This document shows positions 25,378-34,043 of a stretch of 64,000 bases of DNA, piece after piece. A program made the translations under genes and the position numbers. The first letter of the stretch is position 1, and every line of letters starts with the position of its first letter. This DNA comes from Pseudomonas sp. Choline-02u-1 (GTDB taxonomy: Bacteria > Pseudomonadota > Gammaproteobacteria > Pseudomonadales > Pseudomonadaceae): NCBI RefSeq assembly GCF_002836515.1, contig NZ_PJBC01000060.1, forward strand, positions 124,001 through 188,000, in the 5' to 3' direction. Below the pieces are notes generated by a model. It was not told the DNA's origin. It did no database searches and saw only the letters and a program-made list of their open reading frames with translations.

Positions 25378-25396
25378 TCGTAATAACTGCAATAAG

Positions 25397-25419
25397 AAAC
25401 CCGCTTCGGCGGGTTTTTT
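25397..25419 (+). terminator. terminator after yccA
   Basis: AACCCGC-TTCG-GCGGGTT followed by TTTTT: a 7-bp stem with a UUCG tetraloop and a T-tract. Confidence 0.9.
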
Positions 25420-25442
25420 ATCGTCTGGAGAAATGTGTTCAT

Positions 25443-25772
25443 TCAGTGGATGACAATGCTGCCATCCACTTGTTGACGATAGATCGTATAAGGCAGCAGC
25501 AAGGTATCGAGCGCGCCGGAGACCACGGCGTCAACCAACAGCCCCGGGATCGCTGTGTTGCGATGATTATCGGCATCCACGCCCGAGGCCAGCGGCGCAT
25601 TCAAAGAACAGAAGTCATAGGCAAGGCCGCTATAGATCCTTGGCACCGCGCCACAATAACTCTTTTGTTCCTTAAGGCCGTCCATTGCAGCCTGATCATT
25701 GCGCGCCACTGTTTGAATCGTGCCACAACCGCCGAGCAGCAGCGCCGTCAGCATCATTGCCCGAGTTCTCAT
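25443..25772 (-). CDS. YceK/YidQ (DUF1375) family lipoprotein
   Basis: 109 residues from the ATG at 25772 (MRTRAMMLTALLLGGCGTIQ), with a lipobox LLGGC and lipidated Cys16. The mature part carries the family pattern YCGAVPRIYSGLAYDFC and PYTIYRQ near the C-terminus. It is an outer-membrane-anchored small lipoprotein of unknown role. A longer frame upstream exists but lacks the lipobox start. Confidence 0.82.
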   Translation of the reverse strand: MRTRAMMLTALLLGGCGTIQTVARNDQAAMDGLKEQKSYCGAVPRIYSGLAYDFCSLNAPLASGVDADNHRNTAIPGLLVDAVVSGALDTLLLPYTIYRQQVDGSIVIH

Positions 25773-25830
25773 CCCGCCATTCCTTAGCCGCGAAAAATCA
25801 CAATCTACGCCGATCGGTGGCAAATGACAC

Positions 25831-26268
25831 TCACGCCATCGGTGGCAGTCGCCGCTTGACCGGGGTCTTCTTGACGATCGCTGTGTTGGTTTCCGCCAGC
25901 GTATTGAGACGATCAAGCAGGGTGTCGAGCTGTTCCATCGAACGTACGTGCAGACGGGCGATAAAGCAGTCCTCGCCGGTGACCTTGTCGCACTCGGTGA
26001 ACTCCGGGATTGCCATGATCTGCCGCTCCACCTCCTGCAATTGCCCTGGCAGCGGTCGTACCCGGACGATCGCCTGAAGCTGATAGCCGAAGCATTTTGG
26101 ATCGATTTCCACCGTGTAGCCCTTGAGCACGCCGCGCTCTTCCAGGCGCCGCAGCCGCTCCGCCACGCTCGGTGAGGACAAGCCGCTGATCTGCGCCAGC
26201 GCTTTGAGCGAGCGTCGCGAATCTTCCATCAGCGCGCCGATGAGAGTCCGGTCGATATCGTCAGTCAT
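25831..26268 (-). CDS. Lrp/AsnC-family transcriptional regulator
   Basis: 145 residues from the ATG at 26268. AsnC-type HTH at about 3-60 (DRTLIGALMEDSRRSLKALA, then SSPSVAERLRRLEERGVL) and the ligand-binding RAM domain (VRVRPLPGQLQEVERQI, FIARLHVRSMEQLDTLLDRL). It is divergent from an EamA-type exporter gene 145 bp away, a common regulator-exporter pairing for amino acids. The effector is not evident. Confidence 0.93.
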   Translation of the reverse strand: MTDDIDRTLIGALMEDSRRSLKALAQISGLSSPSVAERLRRLEERGVLKGYTVEIDPKCFGYQLQAIVRVRPLPGQLQEVERQIMAIPEFTECDKVTGEDCFIARLHVRSMEQLDTLLDRLNTLAETNTAIVKKTPVKRRLPPMA

Positions 26269-26413
26269 GTGCAAGTCTCTGATTAGGCAAAAGGGGGGGA
26301 AACACCTGCGATAAAAAAGGCGAAATGTGATTTTAGCCTGCTTTATGCGCTGGAGCAGCCTGGCGCTTGCTAGGCATACTTTGGCCATGCTTCGCCACAG
26401 CCTCTGGAGATAA

Positions 26414-27310
26414 ATGATGGACAATTCAATCCGCCGCGGTTCGCTGGAAATGACCGCCGCGATGCTGATATCCGGGACGATCGGCTGGTTTGTGCTGGTG
26501 TCCGGGCAACCGGTGCTGGACGTGGTGTTCTGGCGCTGTGTGTTCGGCGCCGGCACCTTGCTATTGATCTGCATCGCATTCGGCTTCCTGCGCCCAGGGA
26601 TTCTGACCCGCACAACGTTTTTGCTGGCGGTGCTCAGTGGAATGGCGATCGTTGGCAATTGGGTGCTGCTTTTCGCGTCGTATTCGCGCGCCTCGATTGC
26701 CATTGGCACGGCGGTCTATAACGTGCAGCCGTTCATGCTGGTCGGTCTGGCGGCGTTGTTTCTCGGCGAAAAAATCACCTTGCAGAAGCTGTTCTGGCTG
26801 GCGATTTCGTTCTTGGGCATGCTGGCCATTGTCAGCGCACATGGCACTCAGGGCGACAGCGGCAATGACTATCTGCTAGGAATTGCCCTGGCGTCGGGTG
26901 CGGCGTTTCTCTATGCGATTGCTGCACTGATCATCAAGCGCCTGACTGGCACGCCACCGCATCTGATCGCGTTGGTTCAGGTCTGCACCGGCGTGTTGTT
27001 ACTCGCGCCGTTTGCGCATTTTGACGCGTTTCCGGCAGGCGCTGATGCCTGGGTGAGTCTGGTGACCTTGGGCATCGTGCACACCGGTCTGATGTACGTC
27101 TTGCTGTACGGCGCGATTCAAAAATTGCCGACGGCATTGACCGGCGCGCTGTCCTTCATCTATCCGATTGCGGCGATTTTCGTCGACTGGTTCGCCTTCG
27201 GCCATCGCCTGGAACTGCTGCAGTGGATCGGCGTCGCGGCGATCCTGCTGGCCGCCGCCGGCATGCAACAAGGTTGGGGCTGGAAAGCCCGGCGGCTGGT
27301 GGCGCAGTAG
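26414..27310 (+). CDS. EamA/DMT-superfamily transporter
   Basis: 298 residues in ten membrane helices formed by two EamA repeats (about 10-140 and 155-290). Conserved ends of the repeats are visible (FLGEKITLQKLFWLAISFLG and GALSFIYPIAAIFVDW). An inner-membrane exporter of metabolites or amino acids. It is probably controlled by the divergent Lrp-type regulator. Its stop is 3 bp from the stop of the convergent FUSC gene. Confidence 0.92.
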   Translation: MMDNSIRRGSLEMTAAMLISGTIGWFVLVSGQPVLDVVFWRCVFGAGTLLLICIAFGFLRPGILTRTTFLLAVLSGMAIVGNWVLLFASYSRASIAIGTAVYNVQPFMLVGLAALFLGEKITLQKLFWLAISFLGMLAIVSAHGTQGDSGNDYLLGIALASGAAFLYAIAALIIKRLTGTPPHLIALVQVCTGVLLLAPFAHFDAFPAGADAWVSLVTLGIVHTGLMYVLLYGAIQKLPTALTGALSFIYPIAAIFVDWFAFGHRLELLQWIGVAAILLAAAGMQQGWGWKARRLVAQ

Positions 27311-27313
27311 CGG

Positions 27314-28387
27314 TCAGATGTTCCAGCGCGGCGCAGTGGCGGCCAGGCGTTGGCGCATCTCGCCGATATTGGCTGCCAGTTGTCGGGTTAGCATCCGGTA
27401 GCCGTCAAGGGTATTGGCGACCGGCGCATCGAGGTTCGCCGTGGGCAGTTCCATTGGCCGCTCCAGCCGCTGCGAGGCGCCTGTTTTCAGGGCGCGGGCC
27501 ATGCCGATCAGTTGCACGCGAATCTGTCGGTGCTCAGCCTTCAGTGCCATTTGCAAATGTGCCATGGCCTGCGGGTCGCTGACGTTGGGGCGGATATTGC
27601 CGAGGATTTCCAGCGTGCTGATGCACATGCGCAGGTTGCGCTGAATCGCATCGAGCTCGGTCATGGAAATCTTCACTTCCTTGGACACCGATGGCATCAG
27701 CGAACGCAGTTGCACCATCACCGCGCCGACCTTGCTCATCAGTCGCAGATGCTCGTCGGCGCTGACCGCTTCACCGTTGATGATGCGCCCGTACACCGTG
27801 GCGCAGTCGCGCAAGGCATCGGCGAGGTTGTAGCGCCACGAGTAGACCGCGTACAGCGGCAAAGCAAAGGAGAACGCCAGAGCGAGCGCGATGCCGATCA
27901 GGATGTCGACGCCGCGCCAAAGACCATCAGTGATCGGGTTATCACCATGCCCGGCGACAATGAACACGGTGATGGCCGAGAGCAGGGCGGTGTAGCCGCC
28001 CTTGCCAATCGCGTGATAGGAGAAGAACCCACAAACGACTGCCATGGAAAAGTAGGTCAGCCACGGCATGCCCAGCCAGGCGTGCTGCGCCACCAAGGCC
28101 AATCCGACCCCCGCGCCGATCAGGGTGCCAATAGCGCGCTCGGCAGCTTTTTTGCCGATATTGCCGTGGTGCTGCAAGCCGCCGATCACCACCAGCATCG
28201 TCACCGACGCCCATTCGCCGTGGGGCAGGTTGATCCCGGTGGTCAGCAGAATCGTCGCCAGTAGCCCCAGTGCTACCCGCACGGAGTGGATCAGGCGGGC
28301 GTGACGGTAGCGCCGATACGGGTCCAGCAGCGGTCGCAGGATGCGGCGTAACAGCGGTGGCAGGCGGGAGGTGCTGTAAGTAGTCAG
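27314..28387 (-). CDS. FUSC-family aromatic-acid-type efflux protein (probable CTG start)
   Basis: 357 residues if started at CTG 28387. The N-terminal hydrophobic bundle (GLLATILLTTGINL, EWASVTMLVVIGG, GTLIGAGVGLAL) and the soluble C-terminal part match FUSC/AaeB-like proteins, here the short form. The frame is open upstream to an in-frame TGA, and the only GTG (28282) would delete 35 conserved-looking residues (TSRLPPLLRRILRPLLDPYR). No ATG, GTG or TTG occurs before that; a CTG sits six bases after GAGG. Last in the DUF3302-HlyD-FUSC operon, 24 bp after HlyD. Confidence 0.85.
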   Translation of the reverse strand: MTTYSTSRLPPLLRRILRPLLDPYRRYRHARLIHSVRVALGLLATILLTTGINLPHGEWASVTMLVVIGGLQHHGNIGKKAAERAIGTLIGAGVGLALVAQHAWLGMPWLTYFSMAVVCGFFSYHAIGKGGYTALLSAITVFIVAGHGDNPITDGLWRGVDILIGIALALAFSFALPLYAVYSWRYNLADALRDCATVYGRIINGEAVSADEHLRLMSKVGAVMVQLRSLMPSVSKEVKISMTELDAIQRNLRMCISTLEILGNIRPNVSDPQAMAHLQMALKAEHRQIRVQLIGMARALKTGASQRLERPMELPTANLDAPVANTLDGYRMLTRQLAANIGEMRQRLAATAPRWNI

Positions 28388-28411
28388 TGCGAACCTCGTG
28401 TGTCAGTCAAA

Positions 28412-29371
28412 TCAATGGAAGGGGAAAATGTAATTCATCCAGGCCGCCATGCGCAGCAGGATTTTGCGCATCGCGCCGATGTGGTGAAAGTGCTGGCTGT
28501 ACAGCGCCGCTTGCCCGTAGGCGCCACCCGGCATGAGCGAACTGTAGGGCGCGAACGCCGGGTCAGTGATTTCAATGATCACCGGCACGCGTCCGGCCGG
28601 TGGCGAACCGGTGTAGCTGATCAGCGTACCGGAAGGTTGCACCTGACCCTCGGCGATCACGCCGATGACGCTTTTCACGCGTCCAGCGAAGACCTTGCCG
28701 GGGATGCCATCGAAGGCAACCTCGGCCTCATCGCCCACGGTCAGTCGCAACAGGCTGTTCTGACGCATCCACGCCGCAAAATACTGACCTTCCTGCGGGA
28801 TAAAAACCATCGACGGGCGCAGCGGCAACTTGCTCGCCATCATCCCCGGTCGCAGCGAAACGTGGGTAACGAAGCCTTTGCTCGGTGCTCGCACCACGGT
28901 GTTGTCCAGCTCGAACTGAGCGTTGTCCAGCTGCGCCTGCAGATCGTCGGTGCGGGCGATGGCCGCGTCCAGTTCACGTTGGGTGCCGAAGTTGCGGCGA
29001 ATCAGCTCGGTGATGCGGTAGCGGTCGCCCTTGGCTGCAACCAGTTGCGCCTTGAGCGATTTCAGGCGGTTCTGGAAAGGCGTGGGATCGATGCGGAACA
29101 ACACGTCGCCTTTTTCCAGGGGTTCATTGCCCTTGACCGGCACGTCGATAACCTGACCGCTCACAATCGGAATGACTGGCACCGAAACAAAGTAGGAGCG
29201 CGCGACCTCGGAATAAGGGTGGTTGTAGTTCATGGTGAAAATCAACGCGCCGATGATCAGCACGCCGCCCAAGACAGCGGTGGGCACCGTCCATTTGTTC
29301 AGCGGAATGCGGAAGATCTTGAAGATGGCGACGCAGAGTGCGGCGTACGTGAGGATGAGCAACAGATCCAT
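28412..29371 (-). CDS. HlyD-family periplasmic adaptor (AaeA/EmrA-like)
   Basis: 319 residues. One N-terminal membrane helix (about 3-20 and a second hydrophobic stretch at 28-46), then barrel-sandwich/lipoyl halves (VSGQVIDVPVKGNEPLEKGD, VRAPSKGFVTHVSLRPGMMA) around a short coiled-coil hairpin (about 98-145). It links the FUSC inner-membrane component to the envelope in efflux. The ATG follows the DUF3302 stop by 2 bp, so translation is coupled. Confidence 0.93.
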   Translation of the reverse strand: MDLLLILTYAALCVAIFKIFRIPLNKWTVPTAVLGGVLIIGALIFTMNYNHPYSEVARSYFVSVPVIPIVSGQVIDVPVKGNEPLEKGDVLFRIDPTPFQNRLKSLKAQLVAAKGDRYRITELIRRNFGTQRELDAAIARTDDLQAQLDNAQFELDNTVVRAPSKGFVTHVSLRPGMMASKLPLRPSMVFIPQEGQYFAAWMRQNSLLRLTVGDEAEVAFDGIPGKVFAGRVKSVIGVIAEGQVQPSGTLISYTGSPPAGRVPVIIEITDPAFAPYSSLMPGGAYGQAALYSQHFHHIGAMRKILLRMAAWMNYIFPFH

Positions 29372-29373
29372 GC

Positions 29374-29730
29374 TCAGATCCCCCGGCTGTCAGAGTGAGG
29401 CGCAACCGGCGACTGCGCTTCGAGTCGCTCGATCCGGGCTTGCAGCTCGACCACCTGCTGCTCGAGCCGGATGACATGGTTCTGAACGGGTTTGCCATCG
29501 CCAAAGCCCCAACCGCGATCCTCGCGATAAGCCATCGCCCAGATCCACAGAAACGGCCACAGCGCATGCAGGGTAAACAGGCTGACCCAGCCAGTGGCAT
29601 GGATCGCGTCCTGATGCGGATGGTTGCGGTGAACGGCGATCTCGTACGGAATGTCATGCAGCACGATGATCCCGTAAAACAGCACGAGACCGACAAAAAC
29701 CAGCAAACCCAACGCGAAGTAGTCGAGCAT
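29374..29730 (-). CDS. DUF3302 small inner-membrane protein
   Basis: 118 residues from the ATG at 29730, six bases after GGGAGG. Two membrane helices (about 4-24 and 46-64), the motif LHDIPYEIAVHRNHPHQDAIH, then a short coiled coil (VIRLEQQVVELQARIERLEAQ, about 86-106). Family of unknown function that occurs as first gene of HlyD-FUSC operons, a place taken by AaeX in E. coli. It probably assists that pump. Confidence 0.86.
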   Translation of the reverse strand: MLDYFALGLLVFVGLVLFYGIIVLHDIPYEIAVHRNHPHQDAIHATGWVSLFTLHALWPFLWIWAMAYREDRGWGFGDGKPVQNHVIRLEQQVVELQARIERLEAQSPVAPHSDSRGI

Positions 29731-29797
29731 GGTCAGCCTCCCAGGCATCCAGCAATGCTGGGCTCAGTGTAGTCACTGAATCGCCGGGGGGCTGACG

Positions 29798-29827
29798 GAT
29801 CGGCAGGATCAATCAATCCTGCCGATC
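29798..29827. terminator. inverted repeat downstream of the dehydrogenase
   Basis: GATCGGCAGGAT and its exact complement form a 12-bp stem with a 6-nt loop, 6 bp after the stop of the GapN-like gene. There is no clear T-tract on the minus strand, so termination strength is uncertain. Confidence 0.6.
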
Positions 29828-29832
29828 ACCCG

Positions 29833-31458
29833 TCAAAAGATGTAATCGGTGGTCAGGAAGCTCGAATCACGCCCGCGAATGATCTCGCTGATCAGATCCT
29901 TGTTGCTCTCCTGGAACTTGGTCGCCACCAGCGTACGGATCGAAAACACCCGCAATGCATCGTGAACCGAGAGCGTGCCTTCGGCGGAGTTCTTGCGGCC
30001 GTTGAACGGGTAGGTGTCCGGGCCGCGCTGGCACTGGGCGTTGAGGTTGATCCGCCCGACCTGATTGGCGAACGTGTCGACCAGGCGACCGACCGCCACC
30101 GGGTTGGTGCCGAAGATGCTCAGCTGTTGGCCGAAGTCGGATTCCAGCACGTAGTCGATCACGGTATCGAGGTGGCGGTACGGCACGATGGGCACGACCG
30201 GGCCGAACTGTTCTTCCTGATACACGCGCATTTGCGGATTCACCGGATACAGCACAGCCGGGTAGAAAAACGAGGCGTGGGATTCGCCGCCATTGGGGTT
30301 GACCACCTGCGCCCCTTTGCTTTGTGCGTCCGCGACCAGACCGTGCAGATAATCGACCTTGCCCGATTCCGGCAGCGGCGTCAGCGCCACGCCGCTGTCC
30401 CACGGCATGCCCGGTTTGAGCGTGGCCAGTCTGGCGTTGAATTTCTCGATGAAACTGTCGACCACGTCTTCATGGACGAAGAGGATTTTCAGTGCGGTGC
30501 AGCGCTGGCCGTTGAATGACAGCGAACCGGTCACCGCTTCGCTGACTGCGTTGTCGAGGTCGACCTCGGGCAAAACGATGCCGGGGTTCTTCGCATCCAG
30601 GCCGAGAGCGGCGCGCAAACGATGTGGTTTCGGGTGGAGCTTCTTCAGGTCACTGGCAGCCTTGTTGGTGCCGATGAAGGCGAAGATGTCGATCTTGCCG
30701 CTGGCCATCAAAGCGCTGACAGTCTCGCGCCCGCTGCCGTAGATCACGTTGATCACACCGCTCGGGAAGCTGTCGCGGAAAGCTTCGAGCAACGGGCGAA
30801 TCAGCAGCACGCCGAGTTTGGCCGGTTTGAATACCACGGTGTTGCCCATGATCAACGCCGGAATCAACGTGGTGAAGGTTTCGTTCAGCGGATAGTTGTA
30901 AGGGCCCATGCACAAGGCGACGCCAAGCGGCACGCGGCGGATCTGGCCGAGGGTGTCCTGCTCCAGTTCAAAACGGCTGGAGCGGCGATCGAGTTCTTTC
31001 AGGGCATTGATGGTGTCGACGATGTAATCGCAGGTGCGGTCGAACTCTTTTTCCGAGTCCTTGAGGTTCTTGCCGATCTCCCACATCAGCAGCTTCACCA
31101 CGGCTTCGCGCTGCTCGCGCATGCGGCCGAGAAACGCCTCGACATGCTGGATGCGCTCGGCCACACGCATCGTCGGCCACAGGCCCTGGCCTCGGTCATA
31201 TGCGCGGACGGCAGCGTCGAGGGCGGTGAGGGCAGTGTCGGCATCGAGCAGCGGCGTGCTGCCCAGGATCGCTTGTTCTTCGCCGTTTTCGCCTTTCAGA
31301 TAGACCGGGCTGCGCACCTGCGCGAGCGGACCGTCCCAGCGGCGCAATTGGCCATCGACCAGATATTCACGCTGCTCGATTTGTGCATCGAGGCGGTATT
31401 TCTCCGGGATGTCGCTGACAGAAGGGAACAGGTTGCCAAGGATATTTGCTGTGGTCAT
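29833..31458 (-). CDS. aldehyde dehydrogenase, NADP-dependent GAPDH (GapN)-like
   Basis: 541 residues from the ATG at 31458, longer than GapN (about 475-500) through an N-terminal extension. ALDH motifs: Rossmann part GPYNYPLNET, GNTVVFKPAK, FIGTNKAASDL, and catalytic Cys320 in FNGQRCTALK. The general base Glu, normally 34 residues before the Cys in ELGG, is replaced: residue 286 is Gly in ALGLDAKNP. It would oxidise an aldehyde, probably glyceraldehyde-3-phosphate, with NADP in the cytoplasm, but the missing Glu makes the mechanism uncertain. It is divergent from the pdt-like cluster. Confidence 0.85.
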   Translation of the reverse strand: MTTANILGNLFPSVSDIPEKYRLDAQIEQREYLVDGQLRRWDGPLAQVRSPVYLKGENGEEQAILGSTPLLDADTALTALDAAVRAYDRGQGLWPTMRVAERIQHVEAFLGRMREQREAVVKLLMWEIGKNLKDSEKEFDRTCDYIVDTINALKELDRRSSRFELEQDTLGQIRRVPLGVALCMGPYNYPLNETFTTLIPALIMGNTVVFKPAKLGVLLIRPLLEAFRDSFPSGVINVIYGSGRETVSALMASGKIDIFAFIGTNKAASDLKKLHPKPHRLRAALGLDAKNPGIVLPEVDLDNAVSEAVTGSLSFNGQRCTALKILFVHEDVVDSFIEKFNARLATLKPGMPWDSGVALTPLPESGKVDYLHGLVADAQSKGAQVVNPNGGESHASFFYPAVLYPVNPQMRVYQEEQFGPVVPIVPYRHLDTVIDYVLESDFGQQLSIFGTNPVAVGRLVDTFANQVGRINLNAQCQRGPDTYPFNGRKNSAEGTLSVHDALRVFSIRTLVATKFQESNKDLISEIIRGRDSSFLTTDYIF

Positions 31459-31766
31459 GTCACTACCCTGTGTTGATGTCTGCATGCAGATCAAAAAGTC
31501 TCTACAGGTTATACGCCTGAATGCCCATGGATTTAACCCCGTGAATGTCACGTAAATGTCACGCAACGGTGCATGGCAGAGGGCCAGGAACACCACCGAT
31601 CCCACAGGGTTTGTGTGGTTTCGCGGGCCATGTGCAGTTGGGTAATGAAGCTTTTATGACAAAAGTTCGGTAGCACATAGCCAGTCCGGTCATGCCTGTG
31701 TAACGCGCTTGAGGGGCCTTTCGGGGCGCACTTTGCGAACCGTGGCGGGACGCCGGGAGTGAGGCA
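31459..31766. other. 308-bp divergent promoter region with Pho box
   Basis: No gene is seen. It holds a near-consensus Pho box at 31545-31562 on the plus strand. A weaker Pho-like sequence lies on the minus strand at 31645-31662 (TTGTCATAAAAGCTTCAT). Confidence 0.6.
31545..31562 (+). promoter_or_regulatory. Pho box upstream of the pdt-like cluster
   Basis: ATGTCACGTAAATGTCAC: two identical 7-base half-sites ATGTCAC with a 4-base spacer, as in PhoB sites. It points toward the cluster starting at 31767, about 205 bp downstream. In P. aeruginosa the corresponding pdt genes are known to respond to phosphate depletion. Confidence 0.75.
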
Positions 31767-32378
31767 ATGGGGACTATGGAACGCTATTCGAAAGTGGGCA
31801 TGCAGGAACTCGATCAACGCCTGTCGAAGATCGTCGAAGCCGCGCGCAAGAAGCCGGTTTCGGTGTATCGCTACGGCGCGCCGTGGGTCTGGATCGTCTC
31901 GCAGGATGACTGGCAGGGCGCCTTGAAAGAAGTGTCCAGCTACATTCCGCCGGGCCATTCGCTGGTTTTGCTGCGCCCGCAGATCGACGATCTGCTCGAC
32001 GCTCACCAAGACCTGCTGCACGACCTTAATGCCGCGCCCGGCATGCTCATTCCCGCGCAGACGGTCATGCACATCCTGCTCCTGCAATTGCTCTATTCGG
32101 TGCCCAGCGAACAGCAACTCTATGAACAGCTCAATTACAACCTGCTGTTCCGCTGGTTCGTCGGCCTTGGCCTGAACCAGAAAGTCTGGAGCTTCAACGC
32201 CCTCAGTCGTGACATCGCCACGCTCCTCAACGAGCCGCGCGCGGTTCTGCTGATTCAAAAAGTCATCGGCGAAGTGTTCTGCGGCGCCTTGCTGCAGATG
32301 CCCGAGTTCTCGCTGAACTTCGCGCTCTTGCACACCTGGCTCGGCAAGCACGCCTGCGCCACAACGATCAGCAATTGA
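31767..32378 (+). CDS. phdA: PhdA-like protein: Phd/YefM-type N-terminus joined to a transposase-type N-terminal domain
   Basis: 203 residues, ATG seven bases after GGGAG. Residues 4-50 resemble a Phd/YefM antitoxin DNA-binding domain (YSKVGMQELDQRLSKIVEAA, VSVYRYGAPWVWIVSQDDW). Residues 78-175 resemble the N-terminal domain of IS5-type transposases (LLQLLYSVPSEQQLYEQLNY, NLLFRWFVGLGLNQKVWSF). No catalytic DDE domain follows. The position before pdtB matches P. aeruginosa PA0691 (PhdA, linked to prophage-mediated lysis and eDNA release in biofilms), cited from memory. I infer a domesticated regulator rather than a mobile element. Confidence 0.7.
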   Translation: MGTMERYSKVGMQELDQRLSKIVEAARKKPVSVYRYGAPWVWIVSQDDWQGALKEVSSYIPPGHSLVLLRPQIDDLLDAHQDLLHDLNAAPGMLIPAQTVMHILLLQLLYSVPSEQQLYEQLNYNLLFRWFVGLGLNQKVWSFNALSRDIATLLNEPRAVLLIQKVIGEVFCGALLQMPEFSLNFALLHTWLGKHACATTISN

Positions 32379-32432
32379 CGCAACACACCGGGCGCTAACG
32401 CCCACAGGTCATCGCGAATTTCAGGGGGTAGT

Positions 32433-34031
32433 GTGGAACGGATTTTCACGTCACGGCTGGCGCTGTGGGGCTGGCTGCTGGTGACGGCGGGCGCGCAGCC
32501 GGCGCTGGCCGAGGAGGGCACAGAAGCGCCCGCCGCGCAGCGTCTGGTCGATGTCAACGAATACTTCGTGCGCGGCAACACCGTGCTTGATGCGCGGGCG
32601 ATCGAAGAAGCGGTGTACCCGTTTCTCGGTCCGCAGAAAGCCTTGAGCGACATTGAAGGCGCACGTGATGCGTTGCAGAAGGCCTATCAGGAACGCGGCT
32701 ATCAATCGGTGTTCGTCGAGTTGCCCGAGCAGGCCGTTGCCGATGGCATCGTCTATCTGCAAGTCAGCGAAACCAAGGTCGGCCGGGTGCGCGTCGTCGG
32801 CGCCAAACATTATTCGCCACTGGATATTCGCGACAACGTCCCGGCGCTGAAAGAAGGCGAGGTGCCGGACTTCGCCAAGGTCCAGGGCGAACTCGCGCAG
32901 CTCAACAAGACACCCGGACGCCAGGTCATGCCACTGGTGCGCGAGGGCCAACGCCCCGGCACCATGGATGTCGACTTGCAGGTCGAAGACCATAACCCGT
33001 GGACGGCCAGCGTCGGCCTCAATAACGACTACAGCGCCGACACCGAAAAGCTGCGCAGCGTCACCAGCCTCGGTTACAACAACCTCTGGCAGCTCGGCCA
33101 CAGCGTCAACCTGACGTTCTTCACCGCGCCGCAGGAAACCGACAACGCCAAGGTCTGGTCCGGGTCGTATACCGCGCCGCTGAGCGAGCGCTGGAGCGTG
33201 CAGTTCTCCGGTTACCAGTCCGACAGCAACGTCGCCACCATCGGCGGCAGCAACGTGCTCGGCAAGGGCCACAGCTACGGCGTCGCGGCGATTTATACGC
33301 TGCCGTCGAGCGGCAACTGGTCGAACTCGCTGTCGGCGGGCATCGACTTCAAGGATTTTGATGAACGCCTGACGCTGTCCGGCGAGAGCGACAAGGTCCC
33401 GCTGCAATACGCACCATTCACCTTCGCCTACAACGGCTACCGCTACAGCGAAAAGAGCCAGCTCGGCCTCGGCCTGAGTCTGGTGGCCGCCACGCGCAGT
33501 GTGTTCGGCTACGGCAGCGACGACGAAGACTTCGACTACAAACGCTATCGCGCCAAACCGAGTTTCGCCGTGCTCAAGGGCGACACCAATTACACCTGGA
33601 CCTTCGACAGCGACTGGCAGAGCGCAAGCAAAGCGGCGTTCCAACTGGCCTCGGGCCCGCTGGTTTCCAACGAACAATTCTCCGCCGGTGGCGCCACCTC
33701 GGTGCGCGGCTATCTGGCCGCCGAACGCACGGCGGATGACGGCTATTTGCTCAGCCAGGAATTGCGCACGCCGTCGCTGGCCAAATTCGCCGGCACGTGG
33801 ATGCAGGACTGGCGCTTCTACGCCTTCGCCGAGGGCGCGCAGTTGTACCTGCGCGATGAGCTGCCGGATCAGGACGCCAATTACGCCCTGGCCAGCGTCG
33901 GCCTCGGCACCCGCGCCAGCCTGAGTAAATGGCTGTCCGGCAGCCTCGACTGGGGCTACCCGCTACTCGAAGGGCCGAACACCTCAAAGCAGGAATCGCG
34001 CCTGCACTTCAACCTTCAAGCCACTTTCTAA
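32433..34031 (+). CDS. pdtB: TpsB outer-membrane transporter of a two-partner secretion system (PdtB-like)
   Basis: 532 residues, GTG start after AGGGGG. Signal peptide ending near ALA (about 26), POTRA domains (about 38-195: VNEYFVRGNTVLDARAIEEA, VYLQVSETKVGRVRVVGAKH), then a 16-strand barrel with the loop-6 motif ATSVRGY and final LHFNLQATF. ShlB/FhaC-type proteins secrete large TpsA exoproteins. No TpsA gene is adjacent in this window. First barrel gene of the operon that continues with exbB. Confidence 0.92.
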   Translation: MERIFTSRLALWGWLLVTAGAQPALAEEGTEAPAAQRLVDVNEYFVRGNTVLDARAIEEAVYPFLGPQKALSDIEGARDALQKAYQERGYQSVFVELPEQAVADGIVYLQVSETKVGRVRVVGAKHYSPLDIRDNVPALKEGEVPDFAKVQGELAQLNKTPGRQVMPLVREGQRPGTMDVDLQVEDHNPWTASVGLNNDYSADTEKLRSVTSLGYNNLWQLGHSVNLTFFTAPQETDNAKVWSGSYTAPLSERWSVQFSGYQSDSNVATIGGSNVLGKGHSYGVAAIYTLPSSGNWSNSLSAGIDFKDFDERLTLSGESDKVPLQYAPFTFAYNGYRYSEKSQLGLGLSLVAATRSVFGYGSDDEDFDYKRYRAKPSFAVLKGDTNYTWTFDSDWQSASKAAFQLASGPLVSNEQFSAGGATSVRGYLAAERTADDGYLLSQELRTPSLAKFAGTWMQDWRFYAFAEGAQLYLRDELPDQDANYALASVGLGTRASLSKWLSGSLDWGYPLLEGPNTSKQESRLHFNLQATF

Positions 34032-34043
34032 CGGAGCACGTCC

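Noticed and set aside
31645..31662. A second Pho-like box on the minus strand before the GapN-like gene (TTGTCATAAAAGCTTCAT)
   Set aside because: Only one half-site is good, and it lies about 190 bp from the gene; not strong enough to list as a site.
31767..32378. Reading this gene as an IS5-type transposase or insertion sequence
   Set aside because: There is no DDE catalytic domain, no terminal inverted repeats and no target duplication visible, and the position is conserved relative to the pdt genes as I remember them.
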